A stretch of DNA of 64,000 nucleotides from positions 62,321,018 through 62,385,017 of the forward strand of contig CM045763.1 in the NCBI GenBank assembly GCA_025200525.1, read 5' to 3'. Under the pieces are notes generated by a model. It made no database searches. It saw nothing but the letters and a program-made list of their open reading frames with translations, and was not told the origin of the DNA. This stretch comes from Camellia lanceoleosa. Lineage: Eukaryota; Streptophyta; Magnoliopsida; Ericales; Theaceae. The position numbers were made by a program, and so were the translations under genes. Positions 47,779 to 59,419 of the stretch are shown piece by piece (positions within the stretch are counted from its first letter, which is position 1; each line of letters opens with the position of its first letter).

Positions 47779-48440
47779 TTTATTGCTTTGATCTTACTTT
47801 TCAAGTTTTATGAATGTAATAAAAGCAACTTTGATTCGTATCGAAAGTTAGAGAACTTTGTATTGAAATCAATGAAATTAAAGTTGTGAGCACTGAAAGT
47901 TTTCCTTTTGGTCCAAAAAAATGGTCTAAGTTGTAAAAGGTAAAATTTGAGCAAAAATCAACTTTTATCAAAACTTTTCAAAATCATTTTCGATAAGGAT
48001 CACCACTTGACATACACAGAATCAATCCTCGAGATCTACAACCCTGAATCCGAAGATCACAAATTGCCCCTTGACTAAATAACACTGCTCAGCACTGTAA
48101 CCAGTTCTCAGAGAGGATCACAACCAAACGTTCAGATAAAGAACAGACAAAGATAACCTGATCAACATATGGACAGAATAGTTGATTTGGAGGTGTTTAC
48201 GGCCAAACTTCAGGATGAAGTTGCCTACGTATCCCAAAGATGGAAATCAAGCCTTACGTAGTTTGGTTTGGGTTCACTCAAGTATTAACACTCTCCTTTT
48301 GCGCTCTAACTTTGTCAAGGCCGCCCTTTAGGGTTTTCAACCTTGCCAGCTCAGTTTTTCTTTATTTCTAATTTTTTGTGCTCTAACTTTTGCCTAGGTT
48401 GCCCTTTCGGGTTTTCGGCTTAACGAGCCTCTCAGGGATA
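47779..48440. other. Retrotransposon 3' non-coding region
   Basis: No reading frame. Contains AAGTTGCCTACGTATCCC near 48220, a word I recognise as common in plant Tat-type retroelements, plus CT-rich parts. It separates the end of pol from the antisense gene. Confidence 0.5.
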
Positions 48441-49671
48441 GTATTTCTTCAACTTGTTCATGTTGATCGGTTGGAAAAATTCTAGGCCATCCAGGTCCAT
48501 AAGAATAACAGCTCCACCCGACCAGATAATTTTGATGATCTAAGAACCAATCCAATTGGGTCTGAACTTGCCCATTGGGTCATGGATGGAAGCTCGATTG
48601 TCTTTCAGCACCAAATCTTCTTCTTTGAGATTCTGGGACTTAACTTTCTTGTTAAAAGCTCTGGCAATCCTGCGTTGATAATCCTGAATATGGTACAGTG
48701 CTTTCAACCTTCTCTCATCAAACAACTTCAGTTCTTCAAACCTGCTCTGTTGCCAGTCCGCCTCTGCTATCTGACATTCAGCCATAACCCGCAACGACGA
48801 AACTTCTATTTCGATTGGCATAACAGCTTCCATACCATAAACAAGGGAGTAAGGGGTTGCCCCAGTAGACGTCCAGATTGAAGTTCTATAACCCTAGAGT
48901 GCAAATGGCAATTTGTCTGGCCAGTCCCTGTAGGTCTCAACCATTTTCTGCAAAATATGCTTGATGTTCTTGTTAGCGGCCTCGACAGCTCCGTTGGTTT
49001 GCGGTCGGTAAGTAGACAACTTATGAAAAGCCACGTTGTATTTCTCCAACAAGTCGATGACTTCTTTCTTGAAATGGGAGCCATTATCTAAAATGATCTC
49101 GTTTGGGACTCCATAACGGCAAATGATATTGTTTCAGATTAACTTAGCTACATGCGCTGCTTTCAACATTGCGTAGGACTAAGCTTCTACCCACTTTGTA
49201 AAGTAATCAATTGCCACCAGAATGTATTCATGTCGATTTGACCCTTTCGGTGTGACTGCGCCAATAACATCAATTCCCTAGACTGAGAAAGACCATGGTG
49301 AAGTCATGTTGTACAGCTTCGACGGTAGGATATTCATACGATTAGCATGAATTTGACATTTGTGGCATCGCTGAACAAAACCGATACAGTTCTCCTCCAT
49401 TGTAGACCAGCAGTAACCTTGCCTGAGAATCTTTCGGGCTAGCATTACCCTATCCATGTGCACTCCACATTCTCTTCCATGGATGGCTTCCATTAGGCGC
49501 TTTGATTTCTCTGCGTCGACACACAACTTGTGTATTTTTAGATGACCTTTCTTGTACAGTTTACCTCCGCAGATGATAAATTAAACAGCCATCCGCCATA
49601 TTGCCCTCTTATCTTTGGCATTTGTCCCTGGTGGATAAACCTCATTTTCTAAGAAGTTCCAAATGTCGTAA
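48440..49671 (-). pseudogene. Retrotransposon integrase
   Basis: Final domain of pol. N-terminal HHCC zinc-binding part is clear at 49278-49526 (HGRECGVHMDRVMLARKIL then CHKC). The DDE core is spread over 48840-49270: IDVIGAVTPKG, a second Asp in ILDNGSHF and the Glu of NGAVEAANK can all be read. The C-terminal domain follows (48540-48833; KFRPNW). Stops interrupt the core, for example after WVEA near 49182, so the copy is dead. The right side is cut at 49671 by the solo LTR; sequence resumes at 53804 in the same frame context (NPWFY on one side, DIWNFL on the other). Confidence 0.85.
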
Positions 49672-50236
49672 TGTAGACACCCTAATTTTGATTGGCCCTA
49701 AGACTTGGGTGCTTTCTTTTAATTACCCGATGATGACAATTAGAATGTGTTTCTCAAAGAATCCTCAATAAGAGAGATGGAATTTGAACTTTAATCTCAA
49801 CATTCACTATTATGGCCCAATTGTTTTAAACTAATAAATATTTTATTAGTTTTGGTATTTTGTAATTTTGCATAATTTTATGTGTTTGTTCATATTTTTG
49901 GTATTTTTATATAAATTGGTATAAATTATATATTTTATATATATAAAATAAAATAATAAAAAAAGTTATATTATTATATTAGATGTTTAGTATGTTATGT
50001 ATAGTTATAGTATTATATTATATGTTTAGTATTTTATATAAAGTTATATTATTATATTATATGTTTAGTATTTTGGTATAAATTATATATTTTATATATT
50101 ATATTATATTATAATAAAGGAAAAATAATAAAAAATTATATGGATATCGGTCAGCCCTCGGCTACCGATATCAACCTCAGCAAACATATATAAATATATA
50201 TATATAATCTTTATATACTTTATATTATTATATTAT

Positions 50237-50502
50237 GGGGTTGTTTGGGGTATCCTAAATAAGTGCACTTTTTGTCTTTTTGGACTAAAAAATTGAGGTT
50301 GAAAAATATGGATGTTTGGGTTATCTTTTTGACTTTTTATGGAAAAATGTGTGATAAAAAATTGAAAAAATTGATTTGTAGAGAAAAATTCGAATTGGGA
50401 GTTGTGCAGCCGTAATTGTTGACTTTTGGTAAATAGTGTTAACTTTTTAACTTTTTGAGTAACTTTTTGTCTTTTTATCTTTTTTGAAAGATCCCAAACT
50501 TA
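50237..50502. mobile_element. MITE of the CTTTTTGACTTTTTATG family
   Basis: Ends GGGGTTGTTTGGGGTATCC and GATCCCAAACTTA are roughly inverse; the core has TTTTTGACTTTTTATGGAAAA and its partner TAACTTTTTAACTTTTTGAG. Sits upstream of the TATA box of the solo LTR. Confidence 0.5.
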
Positions 50503-50555
50503 TATATAGATATATATTATATAGATTTATACTATTATATTATCTATTTGTTGCC

Positions 50556-50564
50556 TATATAAAG
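50556..50564 (+). promoter_or_regulatory. TATA box of the Tat-family solo LTR
   Basis: GCCTATATAAAGCAACC about 890 bp into the LTR, followed by GA-rich leader-like sequence. Transcription would start near 50590. Confidence 0.5.
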
Positions 50565-50886
50565 CAACCAAACGGTGAGATTTCAAAAGGGGAGGAGGCC
50601 TAGCAAAAAGAAAAAAGAGGCTAATTAGAGAGAGAAACATAAAATGGTGCGAGAGAGTTTGACAAAAAAAGAATCAGAAAGAAAGAAAATTAGTTTTTTT
50701 CTGAGAGAGAGAGAGGGAAAATAAAATATTTTCTTTGATATTTTTATTTCCATTTCATCAATATACCAATCGAAAAAATCACTAAAGCTGTAATTTCAAA
50801 TTTTTGACTGAGAATTGAGAATGCATTCCACAGACTTAAGAGTAATCAAAAGAAAGTTTGTGACTCAGAAAGTTCATCATTTTCCC

Positions 50887-50995
50887 AAAAGTAACCTCCG
50901 GCGGTGAATAGTACCTCCAGCGGTGAATAGTAACCCTGACGATGAATAGTACCTCCGTCGGTGAATAGTAACTTCCAGCGGTGAATAGTAAAAAT
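50887..50995. repeat. About 21-bp tandem repeat in the solo LTR
   Basis: Five units of GTGAATAGTA plus ACCTCCGGCG-like sequence, with drift between units. They lie just downstream of the presumed transcription start. Confidence 0.75.
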
Positions 50996-51329
50996 GGTAG
51001 GTTTCTCTCAAATTCTTTTGGGGCTGTTTTTCAACATCTAAACTATGTGATTTGAAGTTGTAAAAGTGGAGGGGTTAGCCACCCATCCTTCTACTTGTTT
51101 ACTAACTTGATCCTATTTAATTTTGCTCGCTTTCTATAGCTTAATTTCAGCACTATTGTATGTTATTTAGGGGGCTGTTTAATATATTTTAATGATTTAT
51201 GTTTTAAATATCAAGTTTGTTTGTACTAACCAATTAATCAACTTCGCATAATCATCTCTGCAACCTCCCTCCATTCTTTGCTTATTTCGATTAAAAAGTT
51301 GTGAAAAATTAAGATTGTGGTTCAAGTAT

Positions 51330-51700
51330 AAGAAAGAAACTCTTCCATACTTAATGGTTTAATCTCTTCGGAGATTCATTACCAAAGGTATAAAACGTTC
51401 TATGCTTAATGGTTTAATCTCTTTGGAGATTCACTACCAAAGACATGAAACATTTTATGCTCAGGAGGTTCATTACCAAAGGTATAAAACATTCTATGCG
51501 TAATGGTTTAATCTCTTTGGAGATTCACTATCAAAGGCATAAAACGTTTTATGCTTAGAAGGTTCATTACTAAAAGTATACAACGTTCTATACTTACTGA
51601 TTTAATCTCTTAGGAGATTTACTACCAAAAGCATAAAATGATCTATACTTAATGGTTTAAATTCTTCGGAGGTTCACTACCCCAAACGTATACATGTTCT
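51330..51700. repeat. Composite tandem repeat in the solo LTR
   Basis: TTAATGGTTTAATCTCTTCGG, GAGATTCATTACCAAAGG and TATAAAACGTTCTATGCTTA alternate over about 370 bp in units of roughly 60 bp, some paired into 120-bp units. Confidence 0.75.
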
Positions 51701-53803
51701 TATACTAAAGCACAATATTTTATTTTTCATTTCTCTTTATTCATCAGTGTGTTTACTTTTAAGGGACTAATTGACCCTTGGAAACCACCAAAGAAAGTGT
51801 CATTATCACTTATTATCAAGTTTGGATTTTAAGTCATTATTATTCAAGTTTGGGTTTTTCTAAGTCATTATCACTCTTTTAAGTTTGATTAGTCCTTGTT
51901 GCACATCTTGAGTTTGACTTGGAATCCCTTATCGCTTGTAAATAAGTTTGACTCTTCCTTTGTAATTTCCCCTGAATAAAATAAGATTTGTTTCTCTGGT
52001 TAAGTTGATGCTTGTTTCTCTTTATTGCGTTTTGGACTTAATGGACGTAAATATCACTTTTGCACAAATAGGAGAAAAGATAAAGAAATGAAAAGGTAAT
52101 AAAAAAGACTAATAAAATTGATTAAAATTGGATTACAACCGACATCAAGAATTAACAAGATTAATTGGACTCGGTCGGACGTTATACCGAGTCGATTGTG
52201 TCAAGGCTTATCTTACATCAATTCATGATATTTTGATGAACCTTGAAGCATCTCTACTTCCTTTCTTAAATTCACTTCATGATAGGAGGGAGGGGTGGTT
52301 GTTTATTCATTGCATTTATTGATCATTGTCCAAATTGTATCCGAGATCATCAAGCAATCAACTTGCTAATTGATGGTAGAGATGATTCCAACCCTCTCTT
52401 GAGTATTTTTATGATAGATAAGGGTAAAAAAATAGACAAACATGGTTAGCAATACCTTGTCTGCACTGTTTCACCTTAGGTACACAAAACAGATTTCCAT
52501 AAGAAAACAAAGTATTAGATTTATTTGGGACTTGACTAAGTCGTGTTTCGGGGTCGACAAGGCTCCAATAAATTGCAAAACAATACACTTTTGGTCGAAA
52601 GCAGTAACTAGGGGTAAACAGAACAAATCCCAGCAAGGCAGACAGAATAATTCATGGGGAGCATCGAGCAATCATTGCATATTATTATTGTAATAAATTA
52701 GACAGCCCATTTCATTTATTATTCATTCAACTTTGTAATAATTATTTGTTCGGACACTTGGACATTCGGACCCTCCTTCGCGAGGACAAATATGTAATAA
52801 GTTGTATATCTTCCAACCCCTATTCTTTCTCCCTTTTATTTCACTGCTTATGATGGTTAGATTAGGGACATCATGTTTAATTAGCATTTTCCATGATTTG
52901 CATTCATTCGTTTACATGTATAAAAGTTCGGCTCATCATGTTATTCAAATGTCAAATTCAAACTCTTTACTTGCATACATGTGCTATCACATGCCTTGAA
53001 TTGACTCACATGCCATACTAGTAGCCGAACCTTAATTGCACGTTGCATGTGTTGCATTAGTCACTAAATTAGGATCATGCACTTTTTTCTAATTATTTGC
53101 TTTCTTTTTGGACTCGCCTTGGACATTAAGGTAAGCATTTTTGCTTTAGTATATTGCATAAGTGTGAATGTTGTCATATCAAAACATACTGTCATGAGGC
53201 TAACTACTTATTTGATATACTTGTTTGAATGCCTGTGGATAAAGGTTAATCACTTGAATTGGGATACTTTGATTCATGTATATATGAGATTACCATTTTC
53301 AGTGATACATATTGAAAACATTTTTTTCAAAACAAATATGAAATCAAACGTTCCAATTTTTTGTGAAATTAGTCTATACTTGTATGTTACATATAGAACA
53401 AGAGTATATACTGTACATAAAAATCGCATCATGATTAGTAGCGGCTGATCTTTGATCGGGTGAGTGAGGTGTTCAATTATTGACCTTCCCCTCTCATACC
53501 TAAGTTCCCGAACCAAGACACTTTAATGGTCTTTGGCACAAGTCATGGGTTTCCTAAATTTTTCAAAAATAAATATTTAGATAGCGACTCTGAAATCTGT
53601 CAAAGCAGTCCATTTTTGGCATTTGATTCAAACATCGATTTTTCAAAAGAAATTTTCGAATTTGGACTCTTTTTGTGTTTCTACTGTTTCACATCACACT
53701 TGTGAAATCAGAATCAGAATCAGAATCAGAACCAACACAAGTGGAGTCCAAACTGTAAGGGCTATTCATTCTTCCAAAAGGGAGCACGAAAAGCCGAGCT
53801 ACA

Positions 53804-54424
53804 CGTAGAACCAAGGGTTTTGATCTTGCACTTCATTTATTACGGCAATAGTCTCGTAGGCCGGTGTATACCTCTGCTCAATGATGATCGAACGCATCCA
53901 AACTCCGAGCGGGATGTCTATCATAGAAGATAGAGTTGATAAGGCGTCAGCGAACCTGTTGTTCTCTCTTAGTAAATGTGTGATGGTCAGCTTTTCAAAC
54001 CTAGGAATCAGAACATCCAAGGTCTGGTGATAAATCTTCATCTTTTCTTTTTTAACCTTCCAGTTTCCTTTTGCTTGAGACACAACTAGGTTCGAGTCCC
54101 CGATGACGTCCAACCTTTTTGCCCCTGGTTTTAGGGCGGCCTCCAAACCAGCGATACATGCCTCGTATTCTGCTTCGTTATTAGATACCTTGAACCAGAG
54201 TTTAAAGGCTAAAGGTATATGGGAATTGCCGGGTGCTATCAGCAATACTCTTATCCCATAACCGTACTAGTTAGACACTTTGTCAAAGTACATTGTCCAA
54301 ATCTCTTTCTCGACTTGCAGAATAGCTTTATCTGGGAACATGTATTCTATCGCTTCATCCTTTTCCACTGGGTCATTTGCCAGGAACTCCGCTACAGCTC
54401 TTCTTTTGATAAACTTGCGAGTAA
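53804..54424 (-). pseudogene. Retrotransposon second RNase H (archaeal type)
   Basis: The extra RNase H domain of Tat/Ogre elements, placed between RNase H and integrase. Readable motifs are NNEAEYEACIAGLEAAL, GDSNLVVSQ and the C-terminal NRFADALSTL, which supply the catalytic acids, with an earlier Asp in MYFDKVSN. A stop lies at 54266-54268 right after that Asp segment. The tail toward NPWFY reaches the solo-LTR junction at 53804. The right boundary is the hAT-like insertion. Confidence 0.85.
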
Positions 54425-54625
54425 TAGGGATGGCAATCTGAACCCGGCCCGACGGTGACCCGACCCCCCGTCCCCGAATTAAGTGGTTTTTCCCTAAAAA
54501 ATATCCCCAATGGGCCGGGAATAGTATTCAAAATTAAATCCCTGATCAATTTTGGGCCGGGAAAGGAGATACCTTTAACGGCCCCAGCCCCATATTTCCC
54601 TTGAAATAAAATTACGTTTGTACTC

Positions 54626-54659
<34 letters not shown>

Positions 54660-55391
54660 CTAGTTGGGATGGGATCAGTGTATAGGTTCACACTCAGTGT
54701 ATAGGTTCACATACACACAAAACACGCCTCTCTCTGTCTCTCTCTCTGCTCTCCCTCACCGCCACTCGCTCGCTCTCCCTTACCACCGCCGTACTCACCG
54801 CCACCGTCGCTCTTCCCTCTACTCTTTCTCTTATATCTCACCGATTTCAGTCCCTCACTCACAGTGTTCTGATTGCCATTTTTGTGATGAGAGAGAGCTT
54901 CGATCTTCACAGATCTGCACAGTGTCGATCTTCATCCGCCGATCTCCTTCGCCGCCCTCATCCGCCCTTCTGCGTTTCTCTACTTTACCGATCTCCTCCT
55001 CAGCTCAGATCTGTGAGATCTGTTTTTTTTTTCTTTTTTTTCTGTTATTGTTTTTTTTTTTTTGGGGATCTATGATGATGATCTGTTTCTTTTTTGATCT
55101 GTTTTTTGATTATGATCTATGTTGATGATCTATGTTGTTGATGATGATGTATGTTGTTGATGATGATCTATGTTGTTGATAATGCTCTCTCCCTCTCTGT
55201 TTGGTTTTTTTTTTTTTTGGTCCCTGGAATTTCGAGGTCGGGGAAACCCGATCCTTGTTAAGGGGCGAGGACGGGAACGGTGATAGGTTCCCCGTCAGGG
55301 ATCGGAGCCAGGGATAGGGAGAATTTTACCATCGGAGATTGGGGATATGGAGTGCGATCCCCGGCCCTGCCCCACCCCGTTGCCATTCCTA
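54425..55391. mobile_element. hAT-like non-autonomous element, 967 bp, with exon-like interior
   Basis: Terminal inverted repeats TAGGGATGGCAA and TTGCCATTCCTA with a perfect 8-bp duplication GCGAGTAA (54417-54424 and 55392-55399). Subterminal parts are GC-rich (CCCGGCCCGAC, GGCCCTGCCCC). A GT microsatellite (54638-54659) and a GC-richer CT-rich block (54720-55020: CACCGCCAC, GATCTTCATCCGCCGATC) sit inside. The block looks like a plant leader or exon and could be captured host sequence. It splits the retrotransposon RNase H region. Confidence 0.92.
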
Positions 55392-55800
55392 GCGAGTAAT
55401 ATACTTAAGATCAAATTCGGAAATAAGTAGCAACCAATAAGCTAGCCTACCCGTAAGAGCTGGTTTCCCAAAAAGATATTTGATGGGATCTAATCTCGAA
55501 ACCAGGATTACGAAGTGAGTTAACAAGTAGTGCCTTAACTTCTTGGTATCCCATAACAAGGCTAAACAAGCTTTTTCCAATGGGGTGTAACGAGCCTCAT
55601 AATCCAGTATTTTTGTGCTCAAGTAATAAATGGCTTTCTCCACTCTGTCCTCAGATTCCTGAGCAAGCATGCATCCCATCGTTGTGTTCGTTACTGACAA
55701 ATACAAAATCAACGGCTTCCCCAACTCTAGCGGCAACAACACAGGTGAATTTTGAAGATACTACTTGATCTTCTCGAAAGCAAATTCACACCGATCATCC
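55392..55800 (-). pseudogene. Retrotransposon RNase H
   Basis: Classical RNase H following reverse transcriptase. TNTTMGCMLAQE, KAIYYLSTKILDYEARYTPLEKACLAL and LRHYLL are readable in one frame (55389-55742). The first catalytic Asp, usually in a TDTS-like motif, is Asn here. The frame ends at the hAT-like insertion, beyond which the coding resumes with KFIKRRAVAEFL at about 54370-54420. Confidence 0.85.
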
Positions 55801-56600
55801 TATTAGAATTTATTTTCTTTCTTTAAGAGACCAAATAATGGCTCACAAGTCAAGGTTAATTTTAAAATAAACCGTCATATAAATTGCACTTTATCTAGAA
55901 AGCCTCGCACTTCCTTTTCAGTCCTTAGTGGTGGCATTTCTAGGATGGCCTTGATTTTGGAAGGATCTACCTCGATGCCCCTCTGTGTGATCAAGAAACT
56001 CCGCATTTTCCCTACTGTTACGCCGAAAGTACATTTCTGCGGATTTAACCTCAGTCTATATTCTCTAATTCGTTGAAAGAATTTCTTCAAGGTGGTGTAG
56101 TGGCCCTCTCTTTCCTTAGATTTGACAATCATGTCATCCACGTACACCTCGACCTCTTTATGGATCATATCATGCAAAATTATGGTTACAGCCCATTGAT
56201 AAGTAGCCCCAGTATTCTTCAGCCCAAACGGCATCACTCGATAGCAGTAGGTTCTCTACGGCGTAGTGAAAGTAATTTCTCTCTGTCTTCAGGTGCCATC
56301 AGAATCTAGTTATAGTCGAAAAATCCATCCATGAAGGAAAGCAACGCTTGGCCTGTGGTGAAATCTACCAATTCATCGATGTGCGATAAGGGAAAGTCGT
56401 CATTTGAACTAGCTTTGTTTAGATCTCTGAAGTTCACACACACCCAAATTCTACCATCTTTCTTCGACACTAGGACAATGTTGGCCAACCAAGTTAGATA
56501 CTCAGATACTAGCAAGAACCCTACGTCTATCTGTTTGGTGACCTCTTTTTTAAAGACAACATGGACTTGATCTTTCAAAGACAACGTAAACCCAATCTAG
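55801..56600 (-). pseudogene. Retrotransposon reverse transcriptase
   Basis: Copies element RNA into DNA. The fingers/palm part (56306-56584) has WLANIVLVSKKDGRIWVCVNFRDLNKA and the first catalytic Asp in FMDGF. After a stop at 56306-56308 and a frameshift and stop near 56259-56285 the frame resumes with MPFGLKN and the catalytic YVDD in EVYVDDMIVKSKE (55875-56237), then the connection part with FLDKVQFI. Broken and inactive. Confidence 0.9.
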
Positions 56601-56741
56601 ACCAAATGCAGATCCTTCTTAATACCCACATTAACAGCAATGATTTCATCAACAAGGGGTTTTGCAAAACCTTTCATCTTCTCGATTAATCAAATTTTTC
56701 AAAACTAGAGGAATTCCTTCCTCATCGTGTTCATCAAAATT

Positions 56742-57284
56742 TTAAAAATCATGATCAATGCAATAAACAAGAGGCACAGAGAAATACTCAGAATCTGCGA
56801 TGGCATTCTCATTCACAAGGTCAAGCTCATCCAATTCCTCAGTTACAACCGACTCAAAAGAAAAAGAAAAAGACGACCTGGACAAAACCTCGGCATCCGG
56901 GTTATCAATCCCAGGAATACCGGACCCAGACTCAGAAGAACCGGAATCTAATTCCGACTCCACAGACTCTGTGAAATCAGATTCAGGTTCACTATCCAAC
57001 TCAAAACTACTAGACAGGTAACCCTCATCCAGCTGCCAAATGAGGGATGGTGCATCAGATACATCCAAGATACTGATAGAAGGGTTCACACCCGGTTGGT
57101 CCCCGATCATGGAAACGATCAGGTTATCCTCCAAGCTCTCTAAGTCAATCGGAGGATCCAAAAGGAGACATGCCAGTGTTGTTCCTATCTCAAGCTTGTT
57201 GTTGTCGGAATCACTTTCTGTGCTCTTCGCAGCTTCAGCAGCTGGTCCAGCTATTTCTTTCGTATTATTGTCTTGCAGCTGCAA
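56742..57284 (-). CDS. Acidic Ser/Glu/Asp-rich spacer between protease and RT
   Basis: Open frame of 180 residues, mostly acidic and Ser-rich (ELDSEPESDFTESVESELDS), with no domain. Its place between protease and reverse transcriptase matches the poorly conserved linker, where Ogre elements also carry an intron. Whether it is translated as part of pol is unknown. The opposite strand is also partly open, probably by base composition. Confidence 0.45.
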   Translation of the reverse strand: MQLQDNNTKEIAGPAAEAAKSTESDSDNNKLEIGTTLACLLLDPPIDLESLEDNLIVSMIGDQPGVNPSISILDVSDAPSLIWQLDEGYLSSSFELDSEPESDFTESVESELDSGSSESGSGIPGIDNPDAEVLSRSSFSFSFESVVTEELDELDLVNENAIADSEYFSVPLVYCIDHDF

Positions 57285-57799
57285 GTCAAAGAAAATCTCA
57301 AAATCGGGAACATGTTGCCTCTCAGAGTTGAACTAGGGCTCGAGGAAAGAATGGGAAGTCTTCACCCTTCCGAACAAAATGACTATTCAAGGTTCCCCGA
57401 ATCGGTCGATGCACAAACACGTAGCGCTTCCTGGTCTACTTAGCTTTGGCTCTTCCTACCATCTCTTTCTCTTTCCTCACACAGTCCTTTTTGGTGGGCG
57501 TCTAGCCAAGACCAAAGACATGCAGGTTATGTGGCATATCGGCCAATGTAGTAACGCCCTTCCGGCCACTCATTCCCAGCCCCATTCTCAGCATATGTTA
57601 AAGTTTGTTCATGAAGTACACAAATTGGGCGCTAACATATAAACGCTCATCAACAGCCAAGATACTTTGTACCACCCAGGCCTTAGCCAAGGTAAACCCC
57701 GAAAGGAAAACATCCCCTTCGCCATGCACAATCTTTAGCATAGGTGTAGTGACCTCTGACAGAGGATGTATAGATGAATTCCCGAAGACTATGGCCACC

Positions 57800-58389
57800 C
57801 CTTTTCCATAGGGGTACTTCAGCATTTAGTGGATGGTGGAAAAGACAACTTTCACTTGGTGCAACTAGGGTCGCCCAAGTAGTAAGTTGAAAGTGGCTGG
57901 AACATCCAGTACATAGAACTCGATATCCTGTTGAGCTGGGCTGACCTGTACTCTGATCTACACTGTTCTCATCACCTCTCTACTTGTATTGTCATACACC
58001 TGAATTACCTCAGTCGTAGGCACAAAATCGGGCAGTTTTAGGCTAATAGCATAAGTCGTGCAACAAGGACAGACGATGATTGGTGACCCAGTGTCGACCA
58101 ATACCACTTGTATCCACTTTTTCCGGCACTTCACTAATATGTATAGAGGCTTGTTGTGTGCAGAGCCTTTTGGCGGTAGTTCCTTGTCTGAAAATGTCAA
58201 AGTTGGTGCAACCCCTCGTGGGAAGACTAATCTCACCAGTTGTTTTGGGATGGTGTCGATGGACAACTTAGTTTTATCTATCGCCGACAGTATAGCCTGT
58301 CTGTGCACTCGCGAAGCCATAAGCAAACCCTGGATAGATATATCAGCTTGAATCTTCTTCAACTGTTTCAGCACAGCCTCTTCCTCCAA
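57800..58389 (-). pseudogene. Retrotransposon aspartic protease
   Basis: Cleaves the element polyprotein. The active-site motif VLVDTGSPIIV is readable within the 143-residue frame at 57958-58389, preceded by ELPPKGSAHNKPLYI and a linker rich in charged residues. The frame stops after SREVMRTV; protease-like sequence continues to about 57800 with stops. Confidence 0.8.
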
Positions 58390-59419
58390 CTACTTTTCCT
58401 TCTGTTTCTTAGCTTCTTTACCCTTCCCGAATGCCTTGGGTTGGTCCAGATACGGTGGTTTGAAATATCGGCCACTTCTTGTCATATGGTCGACCTCTTT
58501 CACATACCAAGTGTTATCACGAAGATCTTCGCCCCAATCCTCATCGGTATGGGCCAAATGTAGGTCATTGTCATCCCACCAGACTCCTTCGACAGTCGAC
58601 AAACATTTATCCGGCTCCGTTGGGATTATCTTCCTTTCACAAATCTCCCCTACAGGGTATTGGGCTTTTCCAGCTTTCTAGTTGTTTCCACTCATTTCTT
58701 GCTTAAAACGCTCCAGTGTGTCTTCTTGTTCAGTATGTACAGTACTAACAATGCCCAATTCCTGAGCCAATTGTTCTACACCGGTGTTTTTCGACAATTT
58801 ATCATTTCTATCGGCCATTGCAGCGGTTCCCACTTTCTATTCTTCCAATTACAGTTTAGTTCCCTCATCTCTATCGGGTTCATCACTTAGTCAACTAGAA
58901 TTTTCTGTTGACCCATTCAGATCGAACCAATCAATATGTACATCCCCTTGATCTTACTTATCAAAGAACTGGAATTGTCTAAGTCTTTCTCTAGGTCAGC
59001 TAGATCATCTAATCCCTGACTTGGCCCATCTTCTCGAACTACACTGACCTCCATCCCAATCGGCAACACCACTTCCGGCTTAGCTTGGTTGATTGGCGCA
59101 ATATAGCAGTATAGGTTGTACATCCCTTTAGATAAGTCCTCAGAGCCCTCGAGTAACAGACTGACATTCTTCAACAAAACTGACCTCCCTTTATCTTTCA
59201 CTGTCACCACCACTGGTTCGGGTTAGAATATGGACATGTTCATCATGCACAAGTCCGTGCTCTCAGGGATGAACAGAGTCATCTTAGGTAGGTGGAAATG
59301 AGAGATGTATTTACTGGGGTCATAAGGGACGGCCAGTGTGTGGATGAGATTTATATGCCGGGGTGGAGGGACTTGGTTATGTGGTAGGAAAGGGTTTGTA
59401 ATGACGTTTGGCTTTTGGG

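Larger units (their letters stand above)
49672..53803 (+). mobile_element. Solo LTR of the Tat/Ogre family, plus orientation, 4132 bp
   Basis: Starts TGTAGACACCC and ends CCGAGCTACA. Flanks CGTAA (49667-49671) and CGTAG (53804-53808) are the 5-bp duplication with one change. It contains in opposite sense the sequences of the 5' LTR at 61664-62700 (for example GCGACTCTG, ATGGTTAGATTAGGGA), so it belongs to the same or a close family but inserted later and reversed. No second LTR or interior is attached. It carries a TATA box (50556), two tandem arrays and a MITE-like unit (50237-50502). Confidence 0.88.

Noticed and set aside
53583..53600. Possible primer site GCGACTCTG inside the solo LTR, also near 44525 and 61850
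   Set aside because: It lies about 220 bp inside the LTR end in all three copies. The true primer site is at 61641-61658, directly next to the LTR end.
56800..57336. Plus-strand frames opposite the acidic spacer
   Set aside because: Mirror effect of a Ser/Asp/Glu-rich frame on the minus strand, with no domain or leader.
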